Positions 7,129 through 16,359 of a stretch of DNA of 64,000 nucleotides are shown piece after piece. The stretch spans positions 1 through 64,000 of the forward strand of contig NZ_FZNL01000013.1 in the NCBI RefSeq assembly GCF_900187965.1. The letters run 5' to 3'. Each line of letters begins with the position of its first letter. The first letter of the stretch is position 1. The notes under the pieces were generated by a model that made no database searches, had not been told where the DNA came from, and saw nothing but the letters and a program-made list of their open reading frames with translations. The position numbers and the translations under genes were made by a program. The stretch comes from Flavobacterium sp. ov086. Lineage in GTDB: Bacteria > Bacteroidota > Bacteroidia > Flavobacteriales > Flavobacteriaceae.

Positions 7129-9318
7129 ATGTCAACATTACGTTTTCAAGCTTTAAAAGAAGCTTCTACAAGAAAGCCGGTACATTTTGAAGAAATAGAC
7201 AGAAAATCTAATATTTTTGGTTCAAATGTGTTCAATGAGAAAGCAATGAGGCAGTTTTTAACTTCAGATGCTTTAAAAGGGGTAAGAGATGCGGTTCAAC
7301 ATGGAACTAAAATAGACAGAAAACTGGCTGATTATATCGCCATGGGAATGAAAGAATGGGCTCTTTCTAAAGGAGTTACACATTATACACACTGGTTTCA
7401 GCCTCTTACGGGAACAACCGCAGAGAAACACGATGCTTTTTTTGAAACATCGTATGATGGAAGCGACCCTGTAGAAAAATTTGGCGGAGCACAATTGGTG
7501 CAACAAGAGCCGGATGCATCAAGTTTCCCGAATGGAGGAATCAGAAATACTTTTGAAGCCAGAGGTTACACAGCGTGGGATCCAACTTCGCCAGCCTTTA
7601 TATATGGAACAACATTATGTATCCCAACAGTTTTTATTGCTTATACAGGAGAAGCTTTAGATAATAAAATTCCGTTATTAAGAGCATTATCTGCAATGGA
7701 TGAAGCTGCGACAGAAGTATGTAAATATTTTGATAAAAATGTAAAAAAAGTTACTGCTACTTTAGGCTGGGAACAAGAATACTTTTTGATCGATAAAGCT
7801 TTGGCAAATTCACGTCCGGATTTAATGATGACCGGAAGAACATTATTAGGGCATACATCTGCAAAAGGACAACAACTTGATGATCATTATTTTGGATCTA
7901 TCCCAACGCGTGCCTTAACGTATATGAGAGATCTGGAACAAGAATGTATGTTATTGGGAATTCCGGTAAAAACGCGTCATAACGAGGTTGCACCAAATCA
8001 GTTTGAGTTAGCACCAATTTTTGAAGAAACCAATCTTGCTGTAGATCACAACTCCTTATTAATGGATGTGATGCAAAGAGTTGCAGAGCGTCATGATTTT
8101 AAAGTGTTATTTCACGAAAAACCATTTAAAGGAGTAAACGGTTCCGGAAAACACAACAACTGGTCACTGGCAACAGATACAGGAGTTAACTTATTAAGTC
8201 CGAGTAAAACGCCAATGAGCAATTTACAATTTCTTACCTTTTTTATTAATACCATAAAAGCAGTTAACGATTACGAAACTTTACTAAGAGCTTCTATCGC
8301 AACAGCAAGTAACGATCACAGGTTAGGAGCAAACGAAGCACCACCGGCAATTATCTCTGTTTTTATTGGAGCACAACTAACAAAAGTTTTATCAGAATTA
8401 GAAAGTGTAACAACCGGAAAATTATCTCCGGAAGAAAAAACAGATTTAAAACTAAATGTAGTCGGAAAAATTCCGGATGTACTTTTAGACAATACAGACA
8501 GAAACAGAACTTCGCCATTTGCCTTTACAGGAAATAAATTTGAGTTCAGAGCGGTAGGTTCAAATTCAAACTGTTCAAATTCAATGACTACTTTGAATGC
8601 CATTGTGGCCAAACAATTGAAAGATTTTAAAATAGAAGTAGATGCTTTAATTGAGTCGAAAGACATGAAAAAAGACGATGCAATCTTCAATGTTTTAAGG
8701 GAATACATCAAACAATCTAAAAAAATACTTTTTGAAGGAGACGGATATAGTGATGCCTGGGAAAAAGAAGCCGCTAAAAGAGGTTTAAGTAATTTTAAAA
8801 CTACTCCCGAAGCGATTAAAGCCAAAGTTTCTAAACAAGCATTTGACTTATTCGAAGAATTAGGGATTATGAATCATATTGAAGTTGAGGCACGTTACGA
8901 AATTGAATTGGAAGAATACACGAAGAAGATTCAGATTGAAGGAAGGATTTTAGGAGATATTTCAAGAAATCACGTAATTCCAACAGCAATTCGTTACCAA
9001 AATACTTTAATCGAGAACGTAAAAGGACTAAAAGAAATTTTCGGGAAAGAGTTTGAAACCATTGCCAAAGAGCAAATTGTTTTAATCAAAGAAATTTCAG
9101 GTCATATAGAAGGAATAAATTCTAAAGTATTAGCGATGACAAATGAGAGAAAAACAGCAAATCATTTGACAGATGCTCAAAAAATGGCCGAAGCATATTG
9201 CAATAAAGTAAAACCATATTTTGAAGATATTCGAAATCACTGCGACAAATTAGAATTATTAGTAGATGACGAAAGTTGGACCTTAACTAAATACAGAGAA
9301 TTGTTGTTTACCAAATAA
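7129..9318 (+). CDS. glnN: Glutamine synthetase, type III
   Basis: A second, unrelated-class glutamine synthetase of 729 aa, the usual length for the large GSIII subunit. The N-terminus (RFQALKEA and FGSNVFNEKAMRQFL), the GSIII-typical THWFQPLTG (residues about 86-94), the catalytic GWEQEYFL (near residue 218) and the nucleotide/metal segments RHNEVAPNQFELAP and GSGKHNNWSL are all present. GSIII assembles as a double hexamer and is often the nitrogen-limitation enzyme in Bacteroidetes. It is monocistronic: its own promoter precedes it and a strong terminator follows. The C-terminal 150 residues are the helical GSIII extension. Confidence 0.95.
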   Translation: MSTLRFQALKEASTRKPVHFEEIDRKSNIFGSNVFNEKAMRQFLTSDALKGVRDAVQHGTKIDRKLADYIAMGMKEWALSKGVTHYTHWFQPLTGTTAEKHDAFFETSYDGSDPVEKFGGAQLVQQEPDASSFPNGGIRNTFEARGYTAWDPTSPAFIYGTTLCIPTVFIAYTGEALDNKIPLLRALSAMDEAATEVCKYFDKNVKKVTATLGWEQEYFLIDKALANSRPDLMMTGRTLLGHTSAKGQQLDDHYFGSIPTRALTYMRDLEQECMLLGIPVKTRHNEVAPNQFELAPIFEETNLAVDHNSLLMDVMQRVAERHDFKVLFHEKPFKGVNGSGKHNNWSLATDTGVNLLSPSKTPMSNLQFLTFFINTIKAVNDYETLLRASIATASNDHRLGANEAPPAIISVFIGAQLTKVLSELESVTTGKLSPEEKTDLKLNVVGKIPDVLLDNTDRNRTSPFAFTGNKFEFRAVGSNSNCSNSMTTLNAIVAKQLKDFKIEVDALIESKDMKKDDAIFNVLREYIKQSKKILFEGDGYSDAWEKEAAKRGLSNFKTTPEAIKAKVSKQAFDLFEELGIMNHIEVEARYEIELEEYTKKIQIEGRILGDISRNHVIPTAIRYQNTLIENVKGLKEIFGKEFETIAKEQIVLIKEISGHIEGINSKVLAMTNERKTANHLTDAQKMAEAYCNKVKPYFEDIRNHCDKLELLVDDESWTLTKYRELLFTK

Positions 9319-9338
9319 GATTCTCAAAATAGCACTTT

Positions 9339-9372
9339 AAAGCCTGTCTCGAAAAAAGACAGGCTTTTTTTT
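9339..9372 (+). terminator. Terminator of glnN
   Basis: AAAGCCTGTCT pairs with AGACAGGCTTT around CGAAAAA, followed by eight T residues, 21 bases after the stop codon. Confidence 0.92.
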
Positions 9373-9693
9373 GAGATTATCTTTAAATAAAAAAACATAT
9401 AAAGTAGTATTTTTCTTCTTATTGTAAAATAAGATAAAGGCAGTTCATCGAGATAGTCTCACATTTTATCGAAAAGAAGCTAATGTGTTGAAAAATAAGT
9501 AAATATGTCTAATTTGGTTTGAGATAAGTTTTCTAAATTTGAGTATGAAAAGGAGGGAATCAAGAACGAATCTACTTTTCAAATTATTTTTTAGAATGAT
9601 AAATTTCTCCAAATTGTATAACCTGCATCACAAGTTGTATTAGTAGCCAATTAAATATAAGCCTTGAAAATGTTTAAAACAATTTAGTTGCAC
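9373..9693. other. Intergenic stretch with no recognised feature
   Basis: About 320 bases between the glnN terminator and the next hairpin. Only tiny open frames exist (the longest ATG frame I saw is about 33 codons at 9545). No conserved motif or repeat was recognised. Because a second terminator closes it at 9694-9731, a small untranslated transcript in between cannot be excluded. Confidence 0.5.
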
Positions 9694-9731
9694 AAAAAAG
9701 CGACAGTATTTAAAAACTGTCGCTTTTTTTT
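9694..9731 (+). terminator. Terminator-like hairpin upstream of purM
   Basis: AAAAAAGCGACAGT pairs with ACTGTCGCTTTTTT around a short AT loop and is followed by a T-run. It lies about 120 bases before purM, upstream of its promoter, so it insulates purM or ends a short upstream transcript. Confidence 0.8.
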
Positions 9732-9819
9732 GTGAATCACAGATTTGAAGAAAATATGATTTTAATTAGAATAAGTTCTAATTTTAAATCGTATAGTCCC
9801 AAGAATTAAAAAAAGGGAT

Positions 9820-9827
9820 TATCTTTG
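9820..9827 (+). promoter_or_regulatory. -7 promoter element of purM
   Basis: TATCTTTG matches TAnnTTTG and sits 26 bases before the purM start. No clear -33 TTTG was seen. No purine riboswitch is visible in the short leader. Confidence 0.6.
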
Positions 9828-9853
9828 CACCACATCAACACAAACTAAGTTTC

Positions 9854-11032
9854 ATGAGTTCAGATTCTAGCAAAAGGTACGCACAAAGAGGTGTTTCGGC
9901 ATCAAAAGAAGACGTACACAACGCCATAAAAAATATTGATAAAGGTTTATTTCCTCAAGCATTTTGTAAAATTGTTCCAGATTATCTTACCCAGGATGAG
10001 GAATATTGCTTGATTATGCACGCAGACGGCGCAGGTACAAAATCGTCATTAGCGTATATGTATTGGAAAGAAACAGGTGATATTTCAGTTTGGAAAGGAA
10101 TCGCTCAGGATGCTTTAATCATGAACATCGACGATTTATTATGCGTTGGTGCAACAGATAATATCTTGCTTTCTTCTACAATTGGAAGAAATAAAAACTT
10201 AATTCCGGCCGAAGTTATTTCAGCAATCATCAACGGAACCGAAGAATTAATCAACGAATTAAAATCTTTTGGCGTAACGATTCATTCAACAGGAGGAGAA
10301 ACTGCCGATGTTGGAGATGTAGTTCGTACCATAATTGTCGATTCTACCGTTACCGCTCGTATGAAACGCAGCGATGTAGTAGACAATGCAAACATTAAAG
10401 CAGGCGACGTAATTGTTGGTTTGACATCTTTTGGTCAGGCAACTTACGAAAAAAGCTATAATGGCGGAATGGGAAGTAATGGATTAACATCTGCACGTCA
10501 TGATGTTTTTGGGAAATATTTAGCTAAAAAATACCCTGAAAGTTATGATGCCCTTGTTCCCGAAGAATTAATCTATTCAGGTCAGGTAAATTTAACTGAT
10601 GAAGTAGAGAACAGCCCAATAAATGCAGGTCAGTTAGTACTTTCTCCAACGAGAACTTACGCGCCAATTATCAAGAAAATTTTAGACACTTATACACCAA
10701 ACGAAATTCACGGAATGGTGCATTGCAGTGGAGGAGCACAGACAAAAATTTTACATTTTGTTCAGAACCTGCACATTATAAAAGACAATTTATTTCCGGT
10801 TCCACCATTGTTCAAGTTAATTCAGGAACAATCAAAAACAGACTGGAAAGAAATGTATCAGGTTTTCAATTGCGGTCACCGTATGGAAATTTACGTTCCT
10901 GAAAACATTGCACAAGATATTATTGCGATTTCAAAATCGTTCAATGTCGATGCACAAATCGTAGGTAGAGTAGAAGCGGCCGATGCTAAAAAGCTTACTA
11001 TTACCAGTGAATACGGAACATTCGAATATTAA
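9854..11032 (+). CDS. purM: Phosphoribosylformylglycinamidine cyclo-ligase (AIR synthetase)
   Basis: Catalyses the ATP-dependent ring closure of FGAM to AIR in purine synthesis, in the cytoplasm. The 392-aa protein has the PurM N-terminal pattern SSKRYAQRGVSASKEDV, the DGAGTKS phosphate-binding motif (near residue 57), the Asp-rich MNIDDLL segment (near residue 97), GGETADVGD (near residue 155) and a C-terminal MVHCSGG motif. It is longer than the E. coli enzyme (about 345 aa), as is common for Bacteroidetes PurM. It stands alone here, not in a pur operon. A -7 element lies just upstream. Confidence 0.93.
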   Translation: MSSDSSKRYAQRGVSASKEDVHNAIKNIDKGLFPQAFCKIVPDYLTQDEEYCLIMHADGAGTKSSLAYMYWKETGDISVWKGIAQDALIMNIDDLLCVGATDNILLSSTIGRNKNLIPAEVISAIINGTEELINELKSFGVTIHSTGGETADVGDVVRTIIVDSTVTARMKRSDVVDNANIKAGDVIVGLTSFGQATYEKSYNGGMGSNGLTSARHDVFGKYLAKKYPESYDALVPEELIYSGQVNLTDEVENSPINAGQLVLSPTRTYAPIIKKILDTYTPNEIHGMVHCSGGAQTKILHFVQNLHIIKDNLFPVPPLFKLIQEQSKTDWKEMYQVFNCGHRMEIYVPENIAQDIIAISKSFNVDAQIVGRVEAADAKKLTITSEYGTFEY

Positions 11033-11129
11033 TTTTTTTAAGTTACAAAGGTTCAATTCCGAAGCTTCGGGACTGAGTTGCAAAGGTTTTTTATACTGGA
11101 GTTTCAACAGGACCTTTTTATTAATAATT

Positions 11130-11225
11130 AGCTTTTTTAGGAGCTAATCCCGCTATCCGTTACAATCTTTTGTGTCCGCCGCGGCGGACACAAAAGGATT
11201 TTCACTACTATCGGGGCTAAAAACA
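11130..11225. repeat. Long palindromic element with a perfect 30-bp inner stem
   Basis: Positions 11167-11196 form a perfect 30-base palindrome centred on CCGCGG, which stands out as GC-rich in AT-rich surroundings. Outside it, TAATCCCGCTA on the left can pair, with wobbles and two mismatches, with TATCGGGGCTA on the right, giving one long interrupted hairpin. Such structures recur between genes of flavobacteria from my general knowledge. It ends 7 bases before the next start codon, so it may also shape that mRNA leader. Its activity, if any, is unknown. Confidence 0.7.
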
Positions 11226-11232
11226 TCAGGCT

Positions 11233-11589
11233 ATGTACGAATTACTTTTTTGGAAATACTTAGAAGAAGTCTACTTAAACCACCATGAGGTTTACGAAGC
11301 CCTTGTCGAAAAAGAAGAAATTGAAGGTTTAGAAAAACTTCCTGTTGAAGTAATCATGAACCGAATCGCTTCTGTTTTTTCAGAATGGGAAAAAGTAGAT
11401 GAAAACAGTTGGCAAAATACCAAAGGAAAAGGTGCCTTTCAAGTAATCACAACTCCACAAAGTGTCAAAATCGACTGTTACGGAACCGAAGGCAAAACCA
11501 TGAATAAACTAGTTGCGTTGATGGAAGAATTCAAATGCCCGTTATACGATCCGCAAGTTCCGGAGCGCTATGATGAAATGAGTGAGTAA
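11233..11589 (+). CDS. Small conserved acidic protein, function unknown
   Basis: A cytoplasmic 118-aa protein without signal peptide or membrane segment. It is rich in Glu, opens with MYELLFWKYLEEVYLNHHEVYEAL, split here as an aromatic, helical first half, and has a second half with beta character (GAFQVITTPQSVKIDCYG) and a final PQVPERYDEM. I recall proteins of this type as conserved in Flavobacteriaceae, but no function is known to me. The start codon follows closely on the palindromic element, and a strong terminator comes after it, so it is a single-gene unit unless purM reads through. Confidence 0.75.
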   Translation: MYELLFWKYLEEVYLNHHEVYEALVEKEEIEGLEKLPVEVIMNRIASVFSEWEKVDENSWQNTKGKGAFQVITTPQSVKIDCYGTEGKTMNKLVALMEEFKCPLYDPQVPERYDEMSE

Positions 11590-11604
11590 TTTTAAAATCA
11601 ACTA

Positions 11605-11656
11605 AAAATAAACAAATAAGCCTCTAACTAATAGAGGCTTATTTGTTTATTTTTTT
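11605..11656 (+). terminator. Long-stemmed terminator
   Basis: ATAAACAAATAAGCCTCT pairs with AGAGGCTTATTTGTTTAT around a 7-base loop, followed by six T residues, shortly after the stop codon at 11589. Confidence 0.92.
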
Positions 11657-11745
11657 GTTCTTCTTTTTATTTTTTTCAAATATCTTTACAAAGCTTCTTT
11701 TGAAGAAATAGAAACATTTCATAGCAATCTCATCAGAATTTAAAA

Positions 11746-12354
11746 ATGAATACAACATCTAATTTCAGTTTCTCAGACAACGTTATCCTCGAAGACGATT
11801 TGGTTTTATTACGACCTATCCAAGAATCAGACATCGAAAATTTATTAGAAATTTCGATCAATGAGCCAGAAACCTGGAAATATTCATTAGTTGGTGCGGA
11901 CGGAAAAGAAAATTTGGTAAAATATATCCAATCAGCAGTAAAAGCGAGAGAAGATAAAAGAGAATTTCCGTTTATAGTATTCGATAAAAAATCTCAAAAA
12001 TACGCAGGATCAACACGTTTTTACGACATTCAGCTTGAATACAAAACGCTGCAATTAGGATATACCTGGTATGGATCAGCCTTTAGAGGAACCGGACTTA
12101 ATAAACACTGCAAATTTTTATTACTGCAATTTGCATTCGAAACCCTTGGAATGGAGCGTGTAGAATTCCGCGCCGATAATAATAACGAGCGCAGTGTCGC
12201 TGCCATGAAAAGCATCGGATGTAAAGTTGAAGGAGTTTTTCGTAACCACATGCCAACCAGAGACAGCGAAGTACGTCGTGATTCGATCGTTTTAAGTATT
12301 CTTAGAAACGAATGGTTTGATACGGTAAAAGAGAATTTGAAGAGAAAATTATAA
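11746..12354 (+). CDS. GNAT-family N-acetyltransferase (RimJ/RimL type)
   Basis: A cytoplasmic 202-aa acyltransferase using acetyl-CoA. The first half carries the opening LEDDLVLLRPIQESDIENLL typical of RimJ/RimL-like enzymes (quoted in full it is one helix-strand unit). The acetyl-CoA-binding region is LGYTWYGSAFRGTGLN (near residue 105), followed by FETLGMERVEFRADNNNERS, where an Asn-x-x-S pattern precedes the conserved MKSIGCKVEGVFRNHM. Enzymes of this branch acetylate ribosomal protein N-termini, but also small molecules, so the substrate is open. The gene is convergent with the lipoprotein gene at 12387 with only 32 bases between and no clear terminator. Confidence 0.85.
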   Translation: MNTTSNFSFSDNVILEDDLVLLRPIQESDIENLLEISINEPETWKYSLVGADGKENLVKYIQSAVKAREDKREFPFIVFDKKSQKYAGSTRFYDIQLEYKTLQLGYTWYGSAFRGTGLNKHCKFLLLQFAFETLGMERVEFRADNNNERSVAAMKSIGCKVEGVFRNHMPTRDSEVRRDSIVLSILRNEWFDTVKENLKRKL

Positions 12355-12386
12355 TTATTTTCTGTAGTAGATAGTATAGCAACCGC

Positions 12387-12845
12387 TTATTTTGGAATTG
12401 CAGTTTTAGCATTTAAAATTTCGTACAACTTTTTGTTGTCATTTGACAATGAAGACCAACTTTCTATTGACGAATACTTACACAAAATACTTGTGGTGCA
12501 ATAACTGATTTCAATTGTTATATTTTCTCCAGCTCCACATGTCATCATTTTTGTAGCAAGAGTTGGTTGATTTATGATTCGATAGGCATATTTTGCTAAA
12601 CTGTCACGTTCGTTTTTGGTAAAGTTTAGTTTTTTTTGGACTTGTTTGTATTTTCCATCTTTCTCCTTAATCCATTCGTCTAAAGAAGAAAAATCATCAG
12701 TTACGCAAATTTTTTTCCGATTTGATTCAAAAATAATAGTACAATAATCTCGCAAATTCTTATTTGCATTTTCTTTTTTTTGAGAACAAGACTGAGTTAT
12801 AATGCATGTCGTAATTATTGAAGCTAATAATACAAACTTTTTCAT
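12387..12845 (-). CDS. Small lipoprotein, function unknown
   Basis: A 152-aa exported lipoprotein: MKKFVLLASIITTCIITQSC gives a signal peptide and a lipobox cysteine at residue 20, followed by SQKKENANKN, a flexible linker. Four cysteines occur in the mature part (YCTIIF, KICVTD, MTCGAG, SYCTTSILC), which suggests disulfide bonds in the periplasm. The mature part has no domain that I recognise. It is followed on its strand direction by no clear terminator. Confidence 0.65.
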   Translation of the reverse strand: MKKFVLLASIITTCIITQSCSQKKENANKNLRDYCTIIFESNRKKICVTDDFSSLDEWIKEKDGKYKQVQKKLNFTKNERDSLAKYAYRIINQPTLATKMMTCGAGENITIEISYCTTSILCKYSSIESWSSLSNDNKKLYEILNAKTAIPK

Positions 12846-13020
12846 AATTTGGGAAGTTTAAGATATCTGTTCTAATTCTTTATTTAGTTCTGACAGTTCG
12901 TGTTTAGGAATTTTGAAACCGAATTATTTTTCGGTTAAATGAAAATAAGATTTAAATTTCTAAATTAAATTAGATTAAATTCAGATTTGGAATTTGGAAT
13001 TTTTAAAATTGGAATTTATT

Positions 13021-13644
13021 CTACCCATCCTTCAACAACAAACCCTGTTCCTTCCTAATTTTTACCACCAATTGATCAACATAGGATTTTACTTTCTGCG
13101 GAAGCGTATTCCAATTTTGATCTTTTTTAAAACTTCTGCAATAGTCTAAGTCACATTCCACGGCACGAATTACATATTTTTTGTTTTTGTAAACTGCAAT
13201 AATTTTAACCCGTTTTATTTCATCATTTTCATTTCTCGTTCCGTAAACGATTATGGGTTCAATATAACCATCGGCATCAAGATCTTTGGTACTGCAATAT
13301 TTTGTCCAGAACCAGATATTAGTTTCCTTAGGTTCAGTAGATTCTAATAAATCATTGATTCTCCATTTTTCCAGAAAACCACCGTGATCATTTATTGTAG
13401 AAATCGCCTGAATCTTTGTGTTTAAAGTATCTTTTTTGGAGATCGTCTTTTGGTTTTCGCAAAAAAGCAATTCATAAACACCGCCTTTGTCCTGATATTC
13501 AAAAGCTTTGTAGATAGGAATATCGGAAACTCCGTCAAGTTCCCTTTGAATTATTTCTTCCTTTGTCAGTCTATAACTGCTTACTTTTTGAGCAAATCCA
13601 AATATCGAATAAGAAAGCAATAGAACTAAAATTAAATTTTTCAT
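13021..13644 (-). CDS. Secreted protein of a Flavobacteriaceae family (M949_RS01915-like)
   Basis: A 207-aa exported protein with signal peptide MKNLILVLLLSYSIFGFA, cleaved before QKVSS. The pattern GGVYELLFCENQ, NDHGGFLEKW, NIWFWTKYCSTKDLDADGY and PIIVYGTR resembles a family labelled M949_RS01915 after a Riemerella gene linked to surface polysaccharide. The DLDADGYIEP segment looks like a calcium-binding loop (Dx[DN]xDG). The assignment is from memory of the family and was not searched; the biochemical role is unknown. A 170-base AT-rich gap separates it from the upstream lipoprotein gene. Confidence 0.6.
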   Translation of the reverse strand: MKNLILVLLLSYSIFGFAQKVSSYRLTKEEIIQRELDGVSDIPIYKAFEYQDKGGVYELLFCENQKTISKKDTLNTKIQAISTINDHGGFLEKWRINDLLESTEPKETNIWFWTKYCSTKDLDADGYIEPIIVYGTRNENDEIKRVKIIAVYKNKKYVIRAVECDLDYCRSFKKDQNWNTLPQKVKSYVDQLVVKIRKEQGLLLKDG

Positions 13645-13820
13645 ATAATGAAGAGAGTTATGAATAGTTCAAAGATATTTAAAACCTTTTTAGCGCAGAA
13701 AATTTTAGATTTTTTAAAAAGCATATTTTGTTGTATTTTTCTACCCTAAAAGCATTGGTAAATCGTTTTAGTGAATGATCAATATTGTTTTAAACCAAAA
13801 TAATAATAAAAAATAACCTG

Positions 13821-16151
13821 ATGAACAGAGTGAAATGTAAAAGTTTTCTTTTTGGCTTAACCGTTTTAATGCTTGGTTATGGAACGAAAGCACAAAAGAA
13901 AATAGAGAAACAAAATCTAATTCAGTATGTAGACCCAATGATTGGCACTTCTAAAATGGGACATACTTATCCTGGAGCGACAGTTCCATTTGGGAGTGTA
14001 CAATTAAGTCCTGAAACCGATACAATTGCTTACGGTTTAAACGGAAAATACAATGGAGAAGTCTACAAATATTGCGCAGGATATCAATATGAGGATAAAA
14101 CGATTGTAGGTTTCAGTCACACCCATTTTAGCGGAACAGGACATTCTGATCTGGGTGATTTTCTGATTATGCCAACAACGGGAAAACTGCAATTAAATTC
14201 CGGAGTCGCTTCGAAACCATTATCCGGTTATCGATCTGCATTTTCTCATACGACCGAAAAAGCAGAACCAGCGTATTACAGTGTTTTTCTGGAAGATCAT
14301 AAAATCAAAGCCGAACTTACGGCAACAACACGCGTGGGAATGCATCAATATACATTTCCAAAATCTGATGAAGCTCATATTATTCTCGATTTAACATCAG
14401 GAATTTACAATTACGATAAAAAGAATGTCTGGACATTTGTTCGTGTAGAGAACGATACTTTAATTACAGGATACCGTCAAACGAATGGTTGGGCGAGAAC
14501 CAGAACGGTCTACTTTGCGATGTCTTTTAGTAAACCCATTAAAAGCTACGGACAAGCAGCACAGGAAAAAAGTGTTTACAGAGGTTTTTGGGGAAGATTT
14601 GATCAAACCAAGAATTTTCCGGAAATGGCAGGTCAAAACCTGAAATTATTCTTTGATTTCAGTACGGAAGAAGGAGAAAAAATCAAAATCAAAATGGCAC
14701 TTTCTCCGGTAAGTTCTGCAGGAGCACTTGAAAACATGAAAAAAGAAATTCCGGGTTGGGATTTCGAAAAAGTAAAAAAACAAAGTCAGGAAGTTTGGAA
14801 CAACGAACTGAATAAAATTCAGATTGAAACTATCCAGAAAGAAGATTTAGTGAATTTTTACACTTCAATGTACCATGCATTTTTAGGTCCAACAGAGTAC
14901 ATGGATTTAGATGGAAATTACAAAGGTCTGGATATGAATGTTCATAAAGCCGAGAATTTTAAAAATTATACCAGTTATTCTTTGTGGGATACCTACAGAG
15001 CTTTGCATCCACTTTTTAATTTGGTTCAACCAGCAAGAAACTCGGATATGATTAGTTCAATGTTGGCGCATTCAGATCAAAGCGTGCATAAAATGCTGCC
15101 AATCTGGTCACATTATGCCAATGAAAACTGGTGTATGATAGGTTATCATTCTGTATCTGTTATTGCAGATGCTATTGTAAAAGGCAACGGAAATTTTGAT
15201 AAAGAAAAAGCACTTCAGGCTTGCGTGAACACCGCTAAAGTTTCCTATTATGACGGATTGGAATATTATATGAAAATGGGTTATGTTCCTGAGGACAAAA
15301 ACGGTTCTTCGGTTTCTAAAACATTAGAATATGCTTATGACGATTGGGCAATTGCTCAGGCGGCTAAAAAGCTTGGTAAAACAGGTATTTATAATGAATT
15401 TATCGAAAGATCTAAAAATTATAAAAATGTTTATGATGCTAAAACAGGCTTCATGCGTCCTAAATTAAACGACGGAACTTTCAAAAAAGAATTTGATCCG
15501 CTTGATACACATGGACAAGGTTTTATTGAAGGGAATTCATGGAATTATAGTTTGTATGTTCCCCAAGATCCGGCAGAAATGATTAAAATGATGGGCGGAA
15601 ATGACAAATTTAATGTTCGTTTGGATTCATTATTCAGTATGCATTTGCCAGACAAGTATTTTGAAAATACCGAAGATATTACCAGAGACGGAATCATCGG
15701 AAATTATGTACATGGAAACGAACCTTCACATCATGTGGTTTATCTGTACGATTGGACCAATTCGCCGTGGAAAGCTCAGGATAAAATTAGAATGATTTTG
15801 AAAAAAATGTATAGAAACGGTGCAGATGGTTTAGGCGGAAATGACGACTTTGGACAAATGAGTGCCTGGTACATTTTTAGCAGTTTAGGATTTTATCCAG
15901 TTGCGCCGGGTTCTGATGAATATGCATTAGGAAGTCCGTTGGTTAAAAAAGCCATTTTTAATTTAGAAAACGGAAGGAATTTCGAAGTAGAAACCATAAA
16001 TCAATCGGATAAAAATGTTTTTGTGAGTAAAGTGCTTTTAAATGGAAAACAATTAGATAAACCTTTCCTGAAACATTCAGATGTTATTAATGGCGGAAAA
16101 ATTACTTTTTATATGAGTAATAAGCCGAATAAGAAGAATTATCAGAATTAA
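13821..16151 (+). CDS. GH92 alpha-mannosidase
   Basis: An exported glycoside hydrolase of 776 aa, the normal length for GH92, which are calcium-dependent exo-alpha-mannosidases acting on N-glycans or mannans. The signal peptide is at residues 1-24 (ends GTKA-Q). The family opening YVDPMIGTSKMGHTYPGA, the SHTHFSGTGHSDLGD segment, the HGNEPSHHVVYLYDW region (near residue 635) and GGNDDFGQMSAWY (near residue 670) are all intact. The catalytic acid Glu of GH92 lies in the NEPSHH segment. It is not next to a SusCD pair, so it is probably an orphan periplasmic enzyme. GH92 members differ in linkage, and linkage is not predictable here. Confidence 0.93.
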   Translation: MNRVKCKSFLFGLTVLMLGYGTKAQKKIEKQNLIQYVDPMIGTSKMGHTYPGATVPFGSVQLSPETDTIAYGLNGKYNGEVYKYCAGYQYEDKTIVGFSHTHFSGTGHSDLGDFLIMPTTGKLQLNSGVASKPLSGYRSAFSHTTEKAEPAYYSVFLEDHKIKAELTATTRVGMHQYTFPKSDEAHIILDLTSGIYNYDKKNVWTFVRVENDTLITGYRQTNGWARTRTVYFAMSFSKPIKSYGQAAQEKSVYRGFWGRFDQTKNFPEMAGQNLKLFFDFSTEEGEKIKIKMALSPVSSAGALENMKKEIPGWDFEKVKKQSQEVWNNELNKIQIETIQKEDLVNFYTSMYHAFLGPTEYMDLDGNYKGLDMNVHKAENFKNYTSYSLWDTYRALHPLFNLVQPARNSDMISSMLAHSDQSVHKMLPIWSHYANENWCMIGYHSVSVIADAIVKGNGNFDKEKALQACVNTAKVSYYDGLEYYMKMGYVPEDKNGSSVSKTLEYAYDDWAIAQAAKKLGKTGIYNEFIERSKNYKNVYDAKTGFMRPKLNDGTFKKEFDPLDTHGQGFIEGNSWNYSLYVPQDPAEMIKMMGGNDKFNVRLDSLFSMHLPDKYFENTEDITRDGIIGNYVHGNEPSHHVVYLYDWTNSPWKAQDKIRMILKKMYRNGADGLGGNDDFGQMSAWYIFSSLGFYPVAPGSDEYALGSPLVKKAIFNLENGRNFEVETINQSDKNVFVSKVLLNGKQLDKPFLKHSDVINGGKITFYMSNKPNKKNYQN

Positions 16152-16153
16152 AT

Positions 16154-16283
16154 TGCCCGCGGATTAGGCGGATAAAACGGGTTTACACAGATTTTATTAT
16201 TAATTTATAATAGAGTTATTCTTGGCCACGAATTTCACGAATTTGCACTAATTAAATTCGTGCTAATTCGTGAAATTTGTGGC
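16154..16283. repeat. Two palindromic repeat units between GH92 and the next gene
   Basis: The first part (16154-16196) holds GCCCGCGGATTAGG and AACGGGTTTACACAGATTT, which recurs in variant form at 26903 and 62716. The second part (16225-16283) is an inverted repeat: GCCACGAATTTCACGAATT pairs with AATTCGTGAAATTTGTGGC. Relatives of the second part lie at 28598-28722. Both are non-coding. Confidence 0.75.
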
Positions 16284-16359
16284 TAAAAAAATAATAAAAA
16301 AGAATCATAACAGACTTTGCAAAAACTTCCCGAAATTTGCACTTTAAATAAAAATAAAT

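Noticed and set aside
9545..9646. Possible 33-codon small gene between glnN and purM
   Set aside because: No start context, conserved sequence or domain supports it; it may equally be random.
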